Assembly: GCF_947501905.1 (NCBI RefSeq)
Contig: NZ_CANMXL010000003.1
Span: 248,001-312,000, forward strand
Length of the DNA stretch: 64,000 nucleotides
Direction: 5' to 3'
DNA from: an uncultured Winogradskyella sp.
GTDB lineage: Bacteria; Bacteroidota; Bacteroidia; Flavobacteriales; Flavobacteriaceae
The notes below the pieces were generated by a model. That model was not told the DNA's origin, searched no databases, and was given only the letters and a program-made list of their open reading frames with translations. The translations under genes and the position numbers were made by a program. Positions 43,496-52,925 of the stretch are shown one piece after another. Each line of letters begins with the position of its first letter. The stretch's first letter is position 1.

Positions 43496-44707
43496 ATGCT
43501 AGAAAAAAAAGACATAAGCCTGGAGAAGGTTGTGCTTATAGGAATTGTTACCAAAGACCAGGATGAAGTTACATCTAAGGAATACTTGGACGAACTAGAG
43601 TTTTTGACATATACTGCTGGAGGAGAAGTCGTAAAGCGCTACACTCAGAAACTAGACATGCCTAATCCTAAAACTTTTATTGGTAGCGGAAAGATGAATG
43701 ATGTACAAGAGTTTGTAAAAGCTAATGAAATAGGTACTGTTATTTTTGACGACGAATTATCTCCGGCACAAGAACGTAATATTAGTAAAATCCTAAATTG
43801 TAAAATTCTTGACCGTACCAATCTTATTCTTGACATTTTTGCTCAGCGTGCGCAAACTAGCTATGCACGTACTCAAGTAGAATTGGCACAATGCCAGTAT
43901 TTATTACCGCGATTAAAAGGAATGTGGACTCACCTTGAACGACAAAAAGGAGGTATTGGTATGCGTGGTCCTGGTGAAACGGAGATTGAAACAGATAGGC
44001 GTATTGTACGTGATAAAATATCACTTTTAAAGGCAAAGATTAAAACCATAGACAAACAAATGGCTGTGCAACGTGGTAACCGTGGCAAAATGGTACGCGT
44101 GGCTTTAGTAGGTTATACCAATGTTGGTAAATCTACCTTGATGAATGTCATTAGTAAGTCTGAGGTTTTTGCCGAAAACAAACTCTTTGCAACCTTAGAT
44201 ACTACTGTACGCAAAGTGGTAATTGGCAATTTGCCTTTTTTAGTAAGTGATACGGTTGGTTTTATTAGAAAACTACCTACGCAATTAGTAGAGTCTTTTA
44301 AAAGTACTTTGGATGAGGTTAGAGAAGCAGATTTGTTATTACACGTTGTAGATATTTCGCATTCTAATTTTGAAGAGCATATCGAATCTGTGAATCAGAT
44401 TTTGGACGAGATACAAAGCAAAGATAAACCAACGATTATGGTGTTTAATAAGATTGATGCTTATGAAGCTCAACCTTATGATGAAGAGGATTTAATTATA
44501 GAGCGAACAAAAGCCAATTACTCTATAGACGAATGGAAACAAACATGGATGTCTAAAATTGGCGATAATGCGTTGTTTATTTCTGCATTAAATAAAGAAA
44601 ATCTAGACGAATTTAGAAAGCGTGTGTATAAAGAAGTTCGTGAAATACATGTCACACGTTTTCCATACAATCACTTTTTATATCCTGATGTTGAGGATAT
44701 TCAGTAA
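43496..44707 (+). CDS. hflX: GTPase HflX
   Basis: 403 residues. The N-terminal HflX domain (PNPKTFIGSGKMNDVQEF, LNCKILDRTNLILDIFAQRA) and the glycine-rich RLKGMWTHLERQKGG linker are followed by the G domain: GYTNVGKST (G1), FATLDTT (G2), SDTVGF (G3), FNKIDA (G4). It binds ribosomes and splits or rescues them under stress. It is monocistronic with a perfect palindromic terminator. Confidence 0.93.
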   Translation: MLEKKDISLEKVVLIGIVTKDQDEVTSKEYLDELEFLTYTAGGEVVKRYTQKLDMPNPKTFIGSGKMNDVQEFVKANEIGTVIFDDELSPAQERNISKILNCKILDRTNLILDIFAQRAQTSYARTQVELAQCQYLLPRLKGMWTHLERQKGGIGMRGPGETEIETDRRIVRDKISLLKAKIKTIDKQMAVQRGNRGKMVRVALVGYTNVGKSTLMNVISKSEVFAENKLFATLDTTVRKVVIGNLPFLVSDTVGFIRKLPTQLVESFKSTLDEVREADLLLHVVDISHSNFEEHIESVNQILDEIQSKDKPTIMVFNKIDAYEAQPYDEEDLIIERTKANYSIDEWKQTWMSKIGDNALFISALNKENLDEFRKRVYKEVREIHVTRFPYNHFLYPDVEDIQ

Positions 44708-44738
44708 AAAAAGAGGTCTCAATTGAGACCTCTTTTTT
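44707..44738. terminator. Bidirectional terminator
   Basis: AAAAAAGAGGTCTC and its exact complement around AATT, with A and T runs on both sides, so it can end both hflX and the convergent DUF3078 gene. Confidence 0.9.
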
Positions 44739-44757
44739 ATTTACATTATTTAAGTTA

Positions 44758-45672
44758 TTAGAAATTATAACTCAAACCAATGGTGTAATACGATTGTAAA
44801 TCATTATCGGCTGCTTCTAAAGTAGTGCCTTGGAAGTTAGCTGCTTCTTGTCTATTGCTTCGTAGTCCAAAATCAAAACCTACACCTATACCTTTCCATA
44901 AGGTATAACTAAAAGAATTAATCCATGTCCAGTTAGATAAATCACTATCTTCATAGCTTTGAAAAGCTGATAGGTTAGTTTTAAATTTTACTTTACCTAA
45001 TTGCTTCGTGTAATCAGCTACTATTTTAGCACCAAAAGATGAATCGAAAACAGTATCACCACTAGAGAACACAAAGTTGTAGTTTGCAGGATGAATTACA
45101 ACAACTAAATCTGTAATTGGTGTCCATGTAAAACCAACACCAACACCAAGATCTAGATAGCCTGGGTCGTTAAAGTTATTTAATAATGTTGTTCTGTATT
45201 CCATTAAACCAGAAACAGCCCACTTATCATTTAATCTCTGTCCATATAGCGATGTAAGGTTAAAAACATCTGTAGTTGGCTCAAAATCATCACTATCTAA
45301 TGGATTGTCCTCATCATCAAGTTTGGTCCAGTTAAGATTTAAGTTTAAGCTATTTCTCCAGAAATATTTATCCTCAATTTTATTAGCAAATGCATTTACT
45401 GTAAAACCAATACTACCAGAAGAATTGTTTGGAGCACCTTGCGCATACCAATTACTAAATTGTGATAAACTACCACCAATAGTTCCAAAAGCACCAACGC
45501 GCCATCCTGGTAATGCATCTATTTGTGCTTGCAAAGCATTTGCCTCTCCCTGATACTTATCTGCTTCAGCTTGTTTTTCGGCTTTTTGTTTTTGTAATTC
45601 TTCTTTAGTTTGAGAAAACCCAAAGCTAAAAGTTAGGACTAGTATTAATGATAAAATAAATTTGGTTTTCAT
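44758..45672 (-). CDS. DUF3078 domain-containing protein
   Basis: 304 residues: signal peptide (LSLILVLTFSFGFSQ), a 35-residue coiled-coil-like stretch (KEELQKQKAEKQAEADKYQ), then GWRVGAFGTIGGSLSQFSNWYAQG and a beta-rich barrel-like domain ending YYTIGLSYNF. The terminal Phe fits an outer-membrane beta-barrel. DUF3078 is common in Bacteroidota and has no firm function. A TATATTTG box stands at 45700-45707. Confidence 0.9.
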   Translation of the reverse strand: MKTKFILSLILVLTFSFGFSQTKEELQKQKAEKQAEADKYQGEANALQAQIDALPGWRVGAFGTIGGSLSQFSNWYAQGAPNNSSGSIGFTVNAFANKIEDKYFWRNSLNLNLNWTKLDDEDNPLDSDDFEPTTDVFNLTSLYGQRLNDKWAVSGLMEYRTTLLNNFNDPGYLDLGVGVGFTWTPITDLVVVIHPANYNFVFSSGDTVFDSSFGAKIVADYTKQLGKVKFKTNLSAFQSYEDSDLSNWTWINSFSYTLWKGIGVGFDFGLRSNRQEAANFQGTTLEAADNDLQSYYTIGLSYNF

Positions 45673-45768
45673 AAGTTAAAAGTTTTATGGATTGTTATGC
45701 AAATATAGTAATTGTAAGAAATGAAGTACTAATTGATTGAATAGATTCAACACTACAGATAAGTAAAA

Positions 45769-46278
45769 CTATTTTCTTCTTTTGTAAAGCGGTACTGAAG
45801 AACAGGCTTCTCCAAACATTATAGATTTGGCAATAGGTTTTAACTTTTGTGATAATAAAACAAGTGCATTTGCAGGTACAGGCTTGTTAGAACACCCTTT
45901 GATAATTACAGGCATATCTTTATAATCCAAAGTATTTAATTCTGAAATTATCTGTGCGTAAAGAATAGATTCTAATTGGTCTAAATTGCCAATTACACTC
46001 AATTTCGCAATGTCTTGAAGTTGAACAGAAATAAGCATGTACGCCCAATCAGGTACAATGGCATCTGTTGAGCAGTATAAAGCTACATATGCATCTTGGT
46101 ATTGGGACCAATCGTGCTCTACAACATGTTTTCTAAAGTCTTTTTCACGAAGAACTAAACCTTCAAATAACCAATCCTTAATATCAAAAACAATGCGTTT
46201 TCCTTCAGGATAAAAATCTTCTAAATCAATAACTTGCAGTTTACTATTTGCGACTCTATTTATAATTTCGTCTGCCAT
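45769..46278 (-). CDS. DUF2480 family protein
   Basis: 169 residues. The start (ADEIINRVANSKLQVIDLEDFYPEG) and the KDMPVIIKGCSNKPVP segment fit DUF2480, a small Bacteroidota family that clusters with suf genes. It is cytosolic, with no recognised catalytic motif. Its ATG shares one base with the stop of the HMG-CoA-synthase-family gene, which implies translational coupling. Confidence 0.88.
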   Translation of the reverse strand: MADEIINRVANSKLQVIDLEDFYPEGKRIVFDIKDWLFEGLVLREKDFRKHVVEHDWSQYQDAYVALYCSTDAIVPDWAYMLISVQLQDIAKLSVIGNLDQLESILYAQIISELNTLDYKDMPVIIKGCSNKPVPANALVLLSQKLKPIAKSIMFGEACSSVPLYKRRK

Positions 46279-47720
46279 TATTCATTCACTTTATAGCGCC
46301 TTAAGCCGTAATTAGTGTCTTCTTTTTCAACATAGTTTAAGGCAATTTTACTACCATTATGGACTGGCTTTTCTATTTTAGAAGAATGGATTTTTTCGTA
46401 AGTATCCACATCAATCGAAGTTCTATGTTCTAAATATTCAAACAATTTTATAGGCTTAATTTTAGACGCCCAATCTGGTTGAACAGTACCTTCAAAAACT
46501 TTAGATTTTGAACCGCTACCATAACCAATAAGTCCAATGGTATTACCTGATATTTCTTTGGAAGTATTTAGGCTATTAGACAGATAACTTAATAGCGACA
46601 TAAATATTGATGCGGTATACATGTTACCAATCTCAGATGATGCTAATTCGCCAGCAGAAATATTTTCTAAAATAAAGTCGCTATAAAGCTTAGATTTATA
46701 AGCGCTCTTCTGCCATGTTTTAGCATCGGTATCTTCAGGCTTACCAACCTCTTTTATTAAAGTGTTGTAAACCGGAGTTTCTTTTATCCAACTTAACCAA
46801 TTATCAAAAATAATACGACGCCCATGATAAGCATAAGGCAAATGGAAAACGATTTGTTTCCAGCTATTTGCAAAGTCTGTTTTTTTCTGAGCATAAAAAT
46901 GCTCTAAAGCTTCAGTTATTCTATCGGCATAACATGCGTTTGAGAACTGACCATCAAAAACAGGTTCTTCTTTAAAGACTTCTACAACTTCATTAGTGTC
47001 GGACCAAAATTGAGATGATGTAGACTTTATGAAAGTATCAATGGTTTCTGCAGAAGCATCAATTTTAAGCTCTGTAAGTACAGATTTTAATAATTCGGAT
47101 TTTTTGTATGTACGACGCGGCTTAAAGAAATCACCTTCACTTTTAGAAGCAACACCCCAAGTATTATTTATTGATAAAATAGAAGGATTATGGCTTACCA
47201 AAACAGCAACAGCTCCAGCACCTTGAGTATACTCGCCAGTTGAATTAATATCATATTTTGAAAGGTCAGAAGCAATAACTACAGCCTTTCTATCTTTGTC
47301 TTGCTTAACCCAATCAAGACTGTTGTGTAATGCATCTACAGCACCAACACAAGCAAAGGTCATATCTAGAATATCACAATTTTTAAAACTGCGTTCTCCG
47401 TACGTTTTTGATAGTTCTCTTTCTACTATCTCTACAGCATATGTTGCAGTTGGTTTAGAACCATCTACAGCACTTTCGGTACCTAAATACACACGACCAA
47501 TGTCGTTAGGGTCTATATTGTTCTGAGAAATTAAATTTAAAAGTGCATTAGCAGCAAATGTTGCTGCATCCTCACCAATATTAGGTACTGCCATTTTTTG
47601 GAGACCTAAACCACGTTTTAGTTTTTCTGCAGGAATACCTCTGGCTTCCGCCAAATTATCCATTGACACATAAAGTTGTGGAACGTAAAAGGCTATAGCA
47701 TCTATTCCTGTAGTATTCAT
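46278..47720 (-). CDS. Hydroxymethylglutaryl-CoA synthase family protein
   Basis: 480 residues of a thiolase-fold condensing enzyme: IDAIAFYVPQLYV, LGTESAVDGSKPTATY, DMTFACVGAVDALH with the catalytic cysteine, and FHLPYAYHGRR with a candidate catalytic histidine. It would make HMG-CoA from acetoacetyl-CoA and acetyl-CoA for isoprenoid synthesis. No other mevalonate genes are nearby. Position between the DUF59 and DUF2480 genes is common in flavobacteria and unexplained. Confidence 0.88.
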   Translation of the reverse strand: MNTTGIDAIAFYVPQLYVSMDNLAEARGIPAEKLKRGLGLQKMAVPNIGEDAATFAANALLNLISQNNIDPNDIGRVYLGTESAVDGSKPTATYAVEIVERELSKTYGERSFKNCDILDMTFACVGAVDALHNSLDWVKQDKDRKAVVIASDLSKYDINSTGEYTQGAGAVAVLVSHNPSILSINNTWGVASKSEGDFFKPRRTYKKSELLKSVLTELKIDASAETIDTFIKSTSSQFWSDTNEVVEVFKEEPVFDGQFSNACYADRITEALEHFYAQKKTDFANSWKQIVFHLPYAYHGRRIIFDNWLSWIKETPVYNTLIKEVGKPEDTDAKTWQKSAYKSKLYSDFILENISAGELASSEIGNMYTASIFMSLLSYLSNSLNTSKEISGNTIGLIGYGSGSKSKVFEGTVQPDWASKIKPIKLFEYLEHRTSIDVDTYEKIHSSKIEKPVHNGSKIALNYVEKEDTNYGLRRYKVNE

Positions 47721-47730
47721 AATTGGAGAA

Positions 47731-48057
47731 TTATAACATTCCTAATTCTAACTTTGCCTCTTCGCTCATTAAATCATTAGACCAAGGTGGGTCGAATGTA
47801 ATTTCTACTTCGGCATCTTTAACCTCGTTTATAGATTTCACTTTTTCTTCCACTTCTAGAGGCAAAGTTTCTGCCACAGGACAGTTTGGAGATGTTAAGG
47901 TCATTAAGATTTTTACATCATAATCCTCATTTACAAAAACATCATATATTAAACCTAATTCGTAGATGTCTACTGGAATTTCAGGGTCGTAAATCGTTTT
48001 AATAACCTTCACGATTTTCTCACCAAGTACATTTGTATCTATCGTTGTCTCACTCAT
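47731..48057 (-). CDS. DUF59/SufT-like Fe-S assembly protein
   Basis: 108 residues of the MIP18/DUF59 family: VIKTIYDPEIPVDIYELGLIY, VKILMTLTSPNCPVAETLP with the conserved Cys, and ITFDPPWSNDLMSEEAKLELG. Related proteins act in late Fe-S cluster insertion. It begins one base after the stop of sufE and precedes the HMG-CoA-synthase-family gene by 10 bp. Confidence 0.9.
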   Translation of the reverse strand: MSETTIDTNVLGEKIVKVIKTIYDPEIPVDIYELGLIYDVFVNEDYDVKILMTLTSPNCPVAETLPLEVEEKVKSINEVKDAEVEITFDPPWSNDLMSEEAKLELGML

Positions 48058-48058
48058 T

Positions 48059-48481
48059 TTAATTCAATTGTGTTTGGTATGCAATGGCATACATTTTTAA
48101 CTGCTTTATCATGCTCACTAAGCCATTAGCTCTTGTTGGCGATAAATGCTCTTTCAGTCCAATTTTATCTATAAAATCGGTATTGGCCTCAATAATTGCT
48201 GTAGGATGTTGATTGGAAAACGCACGAATTAAAATGGCAATAATACCCTTGGTAATAATAGCATCACTATCTGCAGTAAAAGCCACTTTATCATCATTCA
48301 TATTAGCATGCACCCAAACTTTACTCTGGCAACCTTTAATAATATTGTCATCAGTTTTGTGAGCATCGTCAATTAGAGGTAATGTCTTCCCTAAATCAAT
48401 CATATATTGGTAACGCTCTTCCCAATCATCAAACATTGAAAATTCGTCAATAATTTCGTTTTGAATCTCTTCAATAGTCAT
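48059..48481 (-). CDS. sufE: SufE family protein
   Basis: 140 residues: DDWEERYQYMIDLGKTLP, then IIKGCQSKVWVHA with the sulfur-accepting cysteine, then SDAIITKGIIAILIRAFS. It takes persulfide from the SufS cysteine desulfurase and passes it to the SufBCD scaffold. It lies downstream of the metalloprotease rather than directly after sufS. Confidence 0.93.
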   Translation of the reverse strand: MTIEEIQNEIIDEFSMFDDWEERYQYMIDLGKTLPLIDDAHKTDDNIIKGCQSKVWVHANMNDDKVAFTADSDAIITKGIIAILIRAFSNQHPTAIIEANTDFIDKIGLKEHLSPTRANGLVSMIKQLKMYAIAYQTQLN

Positions 48482-48506
48482 TGCTAATTCTTTGAAAGCA
48501 AAATTA

Positions 48507-49025
48507 CTACTGTTTTTTTACTTTCTCTGCTATTGCTAACACTTTATTAACGAGTTTTTCAATCTCCTTTGGTGGAAAACCCTCGTCAAAACTTGGTGTC
48601 ATGTAGACAACGTCACCTTGTTTTATAGATAAGGTCGTGTGAGCTGCGCCATCATAAAGGCGTTTATCTGTAGGTGCTTTTAGACTTTGAAATGTTTTTC
48701 TATCAATAGCATCTAGTAGTTGTTCTATCTCCTCCCAGTCTTTAGCATCACATGTATACTCATCCATTTTTTGAAGACTTCTGTCTTCTGATAGAGTTAC
48801 CTTAGCTTTAGAAATATAGGCATACTTTGCAAAACCTCTAGAGCGAGCTTCATATATAACTGCAACATCATAATTTTGACCAATAGCTTTTTGTTTATCT
48901 GTCATCATTTGCTTTTCTGCTTTGGGAGTTGCATTAGATTCATTAGAATTTGTTGTTGTCTGTTTTTGTGAATTACATGAACCCGTTAAAAAGAATAAGG
49001 TCACTACACTGAATAAAAATTTCAT
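48507..49025 (-). CDS. Hypothetical lipoprotein
   Basis: 172 residues. A lipobox (TLFFLTGSCNSQ) is followed by a Thr/Asn/Ser linker and a compact domain with YEARSRGFAKYAYISKAKVTLS and MTPSFDEGFPPKEIEKLVNKV. I recognise no family; small lipoproteins of this type recur in flavobacteria near suf genes. A 21-bp palindrome stands in its 5' region at 49040-49060. It is 25 bp upstream of sufE. Confidence 0.6.
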   Translation of the reverse strand: MKFLFSVVTLFFLTGSCNSQKQTTTNSNESNATPKAEKQMMTDKQKAIGQNYDVAVIYEARSRGFAKYAYISKAKVTLSEDRSLQKMDEYTCDAKDWEEIEQLLDAIDRKTFQSLKAPTDKRLYDGAAHTTLSIKQGDVVYMTPSFDEGFPPKEIEKLVNKVLAIAEKVKKQ

Positions 49026-49039
49026 AATAAAAGTATTTT

Positions 49040-49060
49040 AAAAGTGTAAGTTACACTTTT
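49040..49060. promoter_or_regulatory. Perfect 21-bp palindrome before lipoprotein gene
   Basis: AAAAGTGTAA (49040-49049), a single centre base, and TTACACTTTT (49051-49060). It is 15 bp before the lipoprotein start on the minus strand, so it could be an operator. Confidence 0.45.
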
Positions 49061-49066
49061 GATGCC

Positions 49067-49097
49067 AAAAAAAGGAGCTTCTATAGAAGCTCCTTTT
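49067..49097 (-). terminator. Terminator of M43 protease gene
   Basis: AAAAGGAGCTTC and its complement around TATA, flanked by A/T runs. Confidence 0.85.
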
Positions 49098-49120
49098 AAA
49101 ATTGATATTTTTTAGTGTCT

Positions 49121-50197
49121 TTAGTTTCCTACCAAGGATGCTCTTGCGCCACCTGGAGCAAAAACAGCACGCATTCTTGCTTTTTGACCTTCAGTAAATA
49201 AGCCCATACAATCATCATCAGAGTAATCCATATAGTTTTCTACCATATCAGTAGTTCTACAACTTCTTTCTCCTAAATCACAACCATAGTTTGGAGCATC
49301 TGAAGAAGGTGTATCAGACACAAAATCATCTTGACGACATCTTCCATCACCCCAAATATGACGCAAGTTCATCCAGTGACCTACTTCATGAGTTGTAGTA
49401 CGACCACCATCAAAAGGAGCCTGTGCTGTACCAGTTGTACCAAAATATTGAGGAGACATTACAACACCATCTGTAGAAGCATTACCTCCTGGGAATTGAG
49501 CATAACCTAAGATACCGCCTCCAATATTAGCAACCCACATAGTTAAATAACCGGGTTGTGCTGGGTAAACAGACTTTACAGCATTGTTTGTGCCCCATGA
49601 AGATGTAGAGTTAAACTGTCTATCAACAACAGGAGTCATAAAATTGATATCCACATCAGCACCTAACCCTTGGAATTCTGCACGTACATCATTGAAATTA
49701 GTATCATTAAAATCAGCATTAAGTACTGCCATTTGAGAATTAATTTGTGCATCACTGATGTTCTGACTAGAGTTAGAGTAGATTACATAAATGTATACTG
49801 GGATGTTAAGTGTTCCAAGACCATCATCGACTGGGTCTCCACCGCCACCATCTCCATCGCCGCCGCCGTTACCGCCGCCGCCATTTCCATTGCCGTTACC
49901 ACCGCCATTTCCTCCAGGAGGTCTAGCATTAGCCATAAATTGGCGAGAATGGAGCTCTACTTCGTACATACTTTCGTATAATCCAGGGTTATCATTAAGT
50001 TGACGATTAAGAATTGTCATTGAACTACAGTTTTTTCCGTTTACAACTCTAGCATTAGTCCCATCTTCTGTAGCATCTGTGTATAAATAGAAGTCACTCA
50101 TGTCTACTTTTGCCTGTTCTTGTTCAAGGTTGTTGTCGTCACTACATCCTGCAAAAAGAAGCGCCATTACAGCAACTCTTAAAATCGTTTTTTTCAT
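49121..50197 (-). CDS. Zinc metalloprotease, M43 (pappalysin-like) family
   Basis: 358 residues. A lipobox LLFAGCSDD is followed by a propeptide-like region, then a Gly/Asn tract (about 96-120), then the protease. The zinc site is HEVGHWMNLRH (about 268-278) with a following Met-turn YMDYSDDDC near the C-terminus. It is a secreted or surface peptidase of the metzincin type. No T9SS C-terminal sorting domain is seen. It lies between sufS and sufE but is bounded by its own terminator and the sufS terminator, so it is a separate unit. Confidence 0.88.
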   Translation of the reverse strand: MKKTILRVAVMALLFAGCSDDNNLEQEQAKVDMSDFYLYTDATEDGTNARVVNGKNCSSMTILNRQLNDNPGLYESMYEVELHSRQFMANARPPGGNGGGNGNGNGGGGNGGGDGDGGGGDPVDDGLGTLNIPVYIYVIYSNSSQNISDAQINSQMAVLNADFNDTNFNDVRAEFQGLGADVDINFMTPVVDRQFNSTSSWGTNNAVKSVYPAQPGYLTMWVANIGGGILGYAQFPGGNASTDGVVMSPQYFGTTGTAQAPFDGGRTTTHEVGHWMNLRHIWGDGRCRQDDFVSDTPSSDAPNYGCDLGERSCRTTDMVENYMDYSDDDCMGLFTEGQKARMRAVFAPGGARASLVGN

Positions 50198-50307
50198 TTT
50201 TTGTTGGTTTTTTGGTTAAAAATTTTCACGAATATAAAATTATTTGTTAAAAATTTAACAAATACACAAAATATTTATCTACAAATCGATAAAGTGCATG
50301 GCCGAAA

Positions 50308-50333
50308 TAAAAAAAGCACCTACAAAAGGTGCT
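50308..50333 (-). terminator. Terminator of suf operon
   Basis: AGCACCT (50315-50321) pairs with AGGTGCT (50327-50333), followed by a T-run on the minus strand. It lies directly after sufS. Confidence 0.85.
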
Positions 50334-50362
50334 AATTATTTGACCAAATATGTTGAAAGATT

Positions 50363-51601
50363 TTACGATAGCATCATCACTGCCTTTTTAAGTGCAGTAA
50401 TAAAAGTATCTATTTCTTCTTTAGTGTTGTAGAACATAAATGAAGCACGAATAGTCCCTGGGATTTGATAAAAATCCATTATGGGTTGTGCACAATGATG
50501 ACCCGTACGTACAGCAATTCCCATTTTATCGAGGATAGTTCCGATATCATAAGGGTGAATATTGCCTACGTTAAATGAGATTACAGATGTCTTTTCTTTT
50601 GCTGTACCGTAAATCTTTAAATCGTCTATCTGAAGCATTTGCTCGGTAGCATAAACTAGAAGTTTATTTTCATAAGAAGCTATAACGTCAAAACCAATAG
50701 CATTCATGTAATCTAAAGCAGCACCAAAAGCGATGCCTCCACATACGTTTGGTGTACCAGCTTCAAACTTATGAGGTAAATCTGCATAAGTCGTTTTCTC
50801 AAAAGAGACTTCAGCAATCATTTCGCCACCACCTTGATAAGGCGGTAATTTTTTGAGCCATTCTTCTTTCCCGTAGAGCATACCAACGCCTGTTGGGCCA
50901 CATATTTTATGAGCAGAACACACATAGAAATCTACATCCAAAGCTTGTACATCTGGTCTTATATGCGGGCAAGATTGTGCACCATCAACTAAAACGGCAG
51001 CATTAACAGCATGTGCTTTTTCGATAATATATTTAATAGGATTTATAGTTCCCAGTGCATTAGAAATATGATTAACAAATACAAGTTTGGTGTTTTCATT
51101 TAATAACTCATCGAATTCATTTAAAATTAATTCCCCATTAGTATTCATGGGTATAACTTTTAAACTTGCTCCTGTACGCTCACATAACATTTGCCAAGGC
51201 ACAATATTACTATGATGCTCTAAAGCAGAAACTATGATTTCATCTTCTTTTTTTAGTATGGATGAAAAGCCATTTGCCACTAAATTAATGCCATGTGTTG
51301 TTCCCGAGGTATAAATAATCTCATGTGCATGTTTAGCATTAAAATGCTTTTGGATTTTTATACGAGCTTGCTCATAAGCATCTGTTGCTTCTTGGCTTAA
51401 AGCATGTACTCCACGATGAATGTTAGCATTATAATTACTGTAATAATCTACTATAACATCGATTACCTGTTGAGGTGTTTGTGATGTCGCTGCATTATCG
51501 AAATAGATTAATGGCTTACCATTAACTTCTCTATTGAGAATTGGAAAGTCTTTTCTTATAGTATCTACGTTAAAGGCAATATGTTTATGAGTAGTATTCA
51601 T
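50363..51601 (-). CDS. sufS: Cysteine desulfurase SufS
   Basis: 412 residues, PLP-dependent: PLIYFDNAATSQTPQQV at the start, ILVDGAQSCPH-type aspartate, the PLP lysine in CSAHKICGPTG, and the active-site cysteine in VRTGHHCAQPIM. It takes sulfur from cysteine for Fe-S assembly. Its start touches the end of sufD with no gap. It is the last suf gene before a terminator. Confidence 0.95.
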   Translation of the reverse strand: MNTTHKHIAFNVDTIRKDFPILNREVNGKPLIYFDNAATSQTPQQVIDVIVDYYSNYNANIHRGVHALSQEATDAYEQARIKIQKHFNAKHAHEIIYTSGTTHGINLVANGFSSILKKEDEIIVSALEHHSNIVPWQMLCERTGASLKVIPMNTNGELILNEFDELLNENTKLVFVNHISNALGTINPIKYIIEKAHAVNAAVLVDGAQSCPHIRPDVQALDVDFYVCSAHKICGPTGVGMLYGKEEWLKKLPPYQGGGEMIAEVSFEKTTYADLPHKFEAGTPNVCGGIAFGAALDYMNAIGFDVIASYENKLLVYATEQMLQIDDLKIYGTAKEKTSVISFNVGNIHPYDIGTILDKMGIAVRTGHHCAQPIMDFYQIPGTIRASFMFYNTKEEIDTFITALKKAVMMLS

Positions 51602-52915
51602 CTACAAATCAAACCCGATATTAACGCCTAATTTTTGAGCGATTAGCTTGGTAATCCTACTTTTAATTTCAGGGATTTTTACAGAATCTAAAACGTTGTT
51701 ACTAAACGCAAACATTAATAAGCCTCTTGCCTCTTTCTCTGGAATTCCACGAGAGCGTAAATAGAACATTGCACTTTCGTCTAATTGCCCAATAGTACAA
51801 CCATGTGTACATCTTACATCATCCGCAAAAATCTCTAGTTGAGGTTTTGTGTTTATTGTTGCTTTATCACTTACTAAAATATTATTGTTAGCCTGAAAAG
51901 CGTTTGTTTTTTGTGCTTCCTTTTCAACCACAACTTTACCATTAAATACGCCAGTAGAGTTAGCATCAAAAATACCTTTGTAATCTTGGTGAGATTCGCA
52001 ATTTGGTTCAATATGATGCACTAAAGTATTGTGGTCCACGTGCTGTTTATCTCCAATGATGGTAATACCTTTCATTGTAGAGTCTATGCGTTCACCGTTT
52101 TGATAAAAATTAAGGTTATTACGTGTTAATTTTCCACCAAAAGAAAAGGTATGTACCTTAGCTAAACTTTCTTGTTTTTGGTTGATGAATGTATTGTCTA
52201 TAAGCGATGCCGATTGCTTGTCATTCTGAATTTTGTAGTAATCTACAATAGCGCGCTTATTAGCAAAAATTTCAGTAACACTATTTGTAAGTACAGGGTT
52301 TTCAGTTAAGCTCTGATGTCTTTCAATAATCTGAACATGAGAGTTCTCATCAACAACAATCAAATTTCTTGGTTGTAGCATTAAAGCAGCTTCATTTCCT
52401 GTAGAAAAATGAATAATTTGTATTGGCTTTTCAACCACTTTATTCTTAGGAATATGGATGTAAGCCCCTTCTGCTGAAAACGCGGTATTTAAAGAAGATA
52501 GTCCATCTTTTGTAGCTATTTTATTGAAGTAATTATCAATAATCACCTTATACTTTGGCTTAGTTAATGCAGAAGACATTAAGCAAACATCAATACCATC
52601 ATGTGTTGTTGCAGACAAATGAGAAGAGTACTTACCATCTACAAATATGATTTTGTAAGCATCTATGTCATGGATAAAATACTTCTTTATGTCTTTATAT
52701 TCTAAAGCTTCATTTTCTTTAGGGAAAACACTAAAATCATTTTTTAAAATAGATTTTAAAGACGTGTATTTCCATGCTTCAAGCTTTTTATGAGGAAAAC
52801 CTTGAGCTTCAAATGCTTTCATCGCATCTATTCTTATGTCATGCACCGATGAATCTACATCTACTGTATTTTCAAAAGCCATGAAGGACGATACTAGTTT
52901 TTCTTTTAATTCCAT
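51602..52915 (-). CDS. sufD: Fe-S cluster assembly protein SufD
   Basis: 437 residues. LEAWKYTSLKSIL at the N-terminus and the C-terminal beta-helix (VDHNTLVHHIEPNCESHQDYKG, ADDVRCTHGCTIGQLD) are typical of SufD. It forms the scaffold complex with SufB and SufC. It is between sufC (10 bp) and sufS (0 bp). Confidence 0.93.
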   Translation of the reverse strand: MELKEKLVSSFMAFENTVDVDSSVHDIRIDAMKAFEAQGFPHKKLEAWKYTSLKSILKNDFSVFPKENEALEYKDIKKYFIHDIDAYKIIFVDGKYSSHLSATTHDGIDVCLMSSALTKPKYKVIIDNYFNKIATKDGLSSLNTAFSAEGAYIHIPKNKVVEKPIQIIHFSTGNEAALMLQPRNLIVVDENSHVQIIERHQSLTENPVLTNSVTEIFANKRAIVDYYKIQNDKQSASLIDNTFINQKQESLAKVHTFSFGGKLTRNNLNFYQNGERIDSTMKGITIIGDKQHVDHNTLVHHIEPNCESHQDYKGIFDANSTGVFNGKVVVEKEAQKTNAFQANNNILVSDKATINTKPQLEIFADDVRCTHGCTIGQLDESAMFYLRSRGIPEKEARGLLMFAFSNNVLDSVKIPEIKSRITKLIAQKLGVNIGFDL

Positions 52916-52925
52916 TGCTTATTAA

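Noticed and set aside
49670..50003. Proline/serine-rich ORFs opposite the M43 protease
   Set aside because: They are shadows of the glycine/asparagine tract on the other strand.
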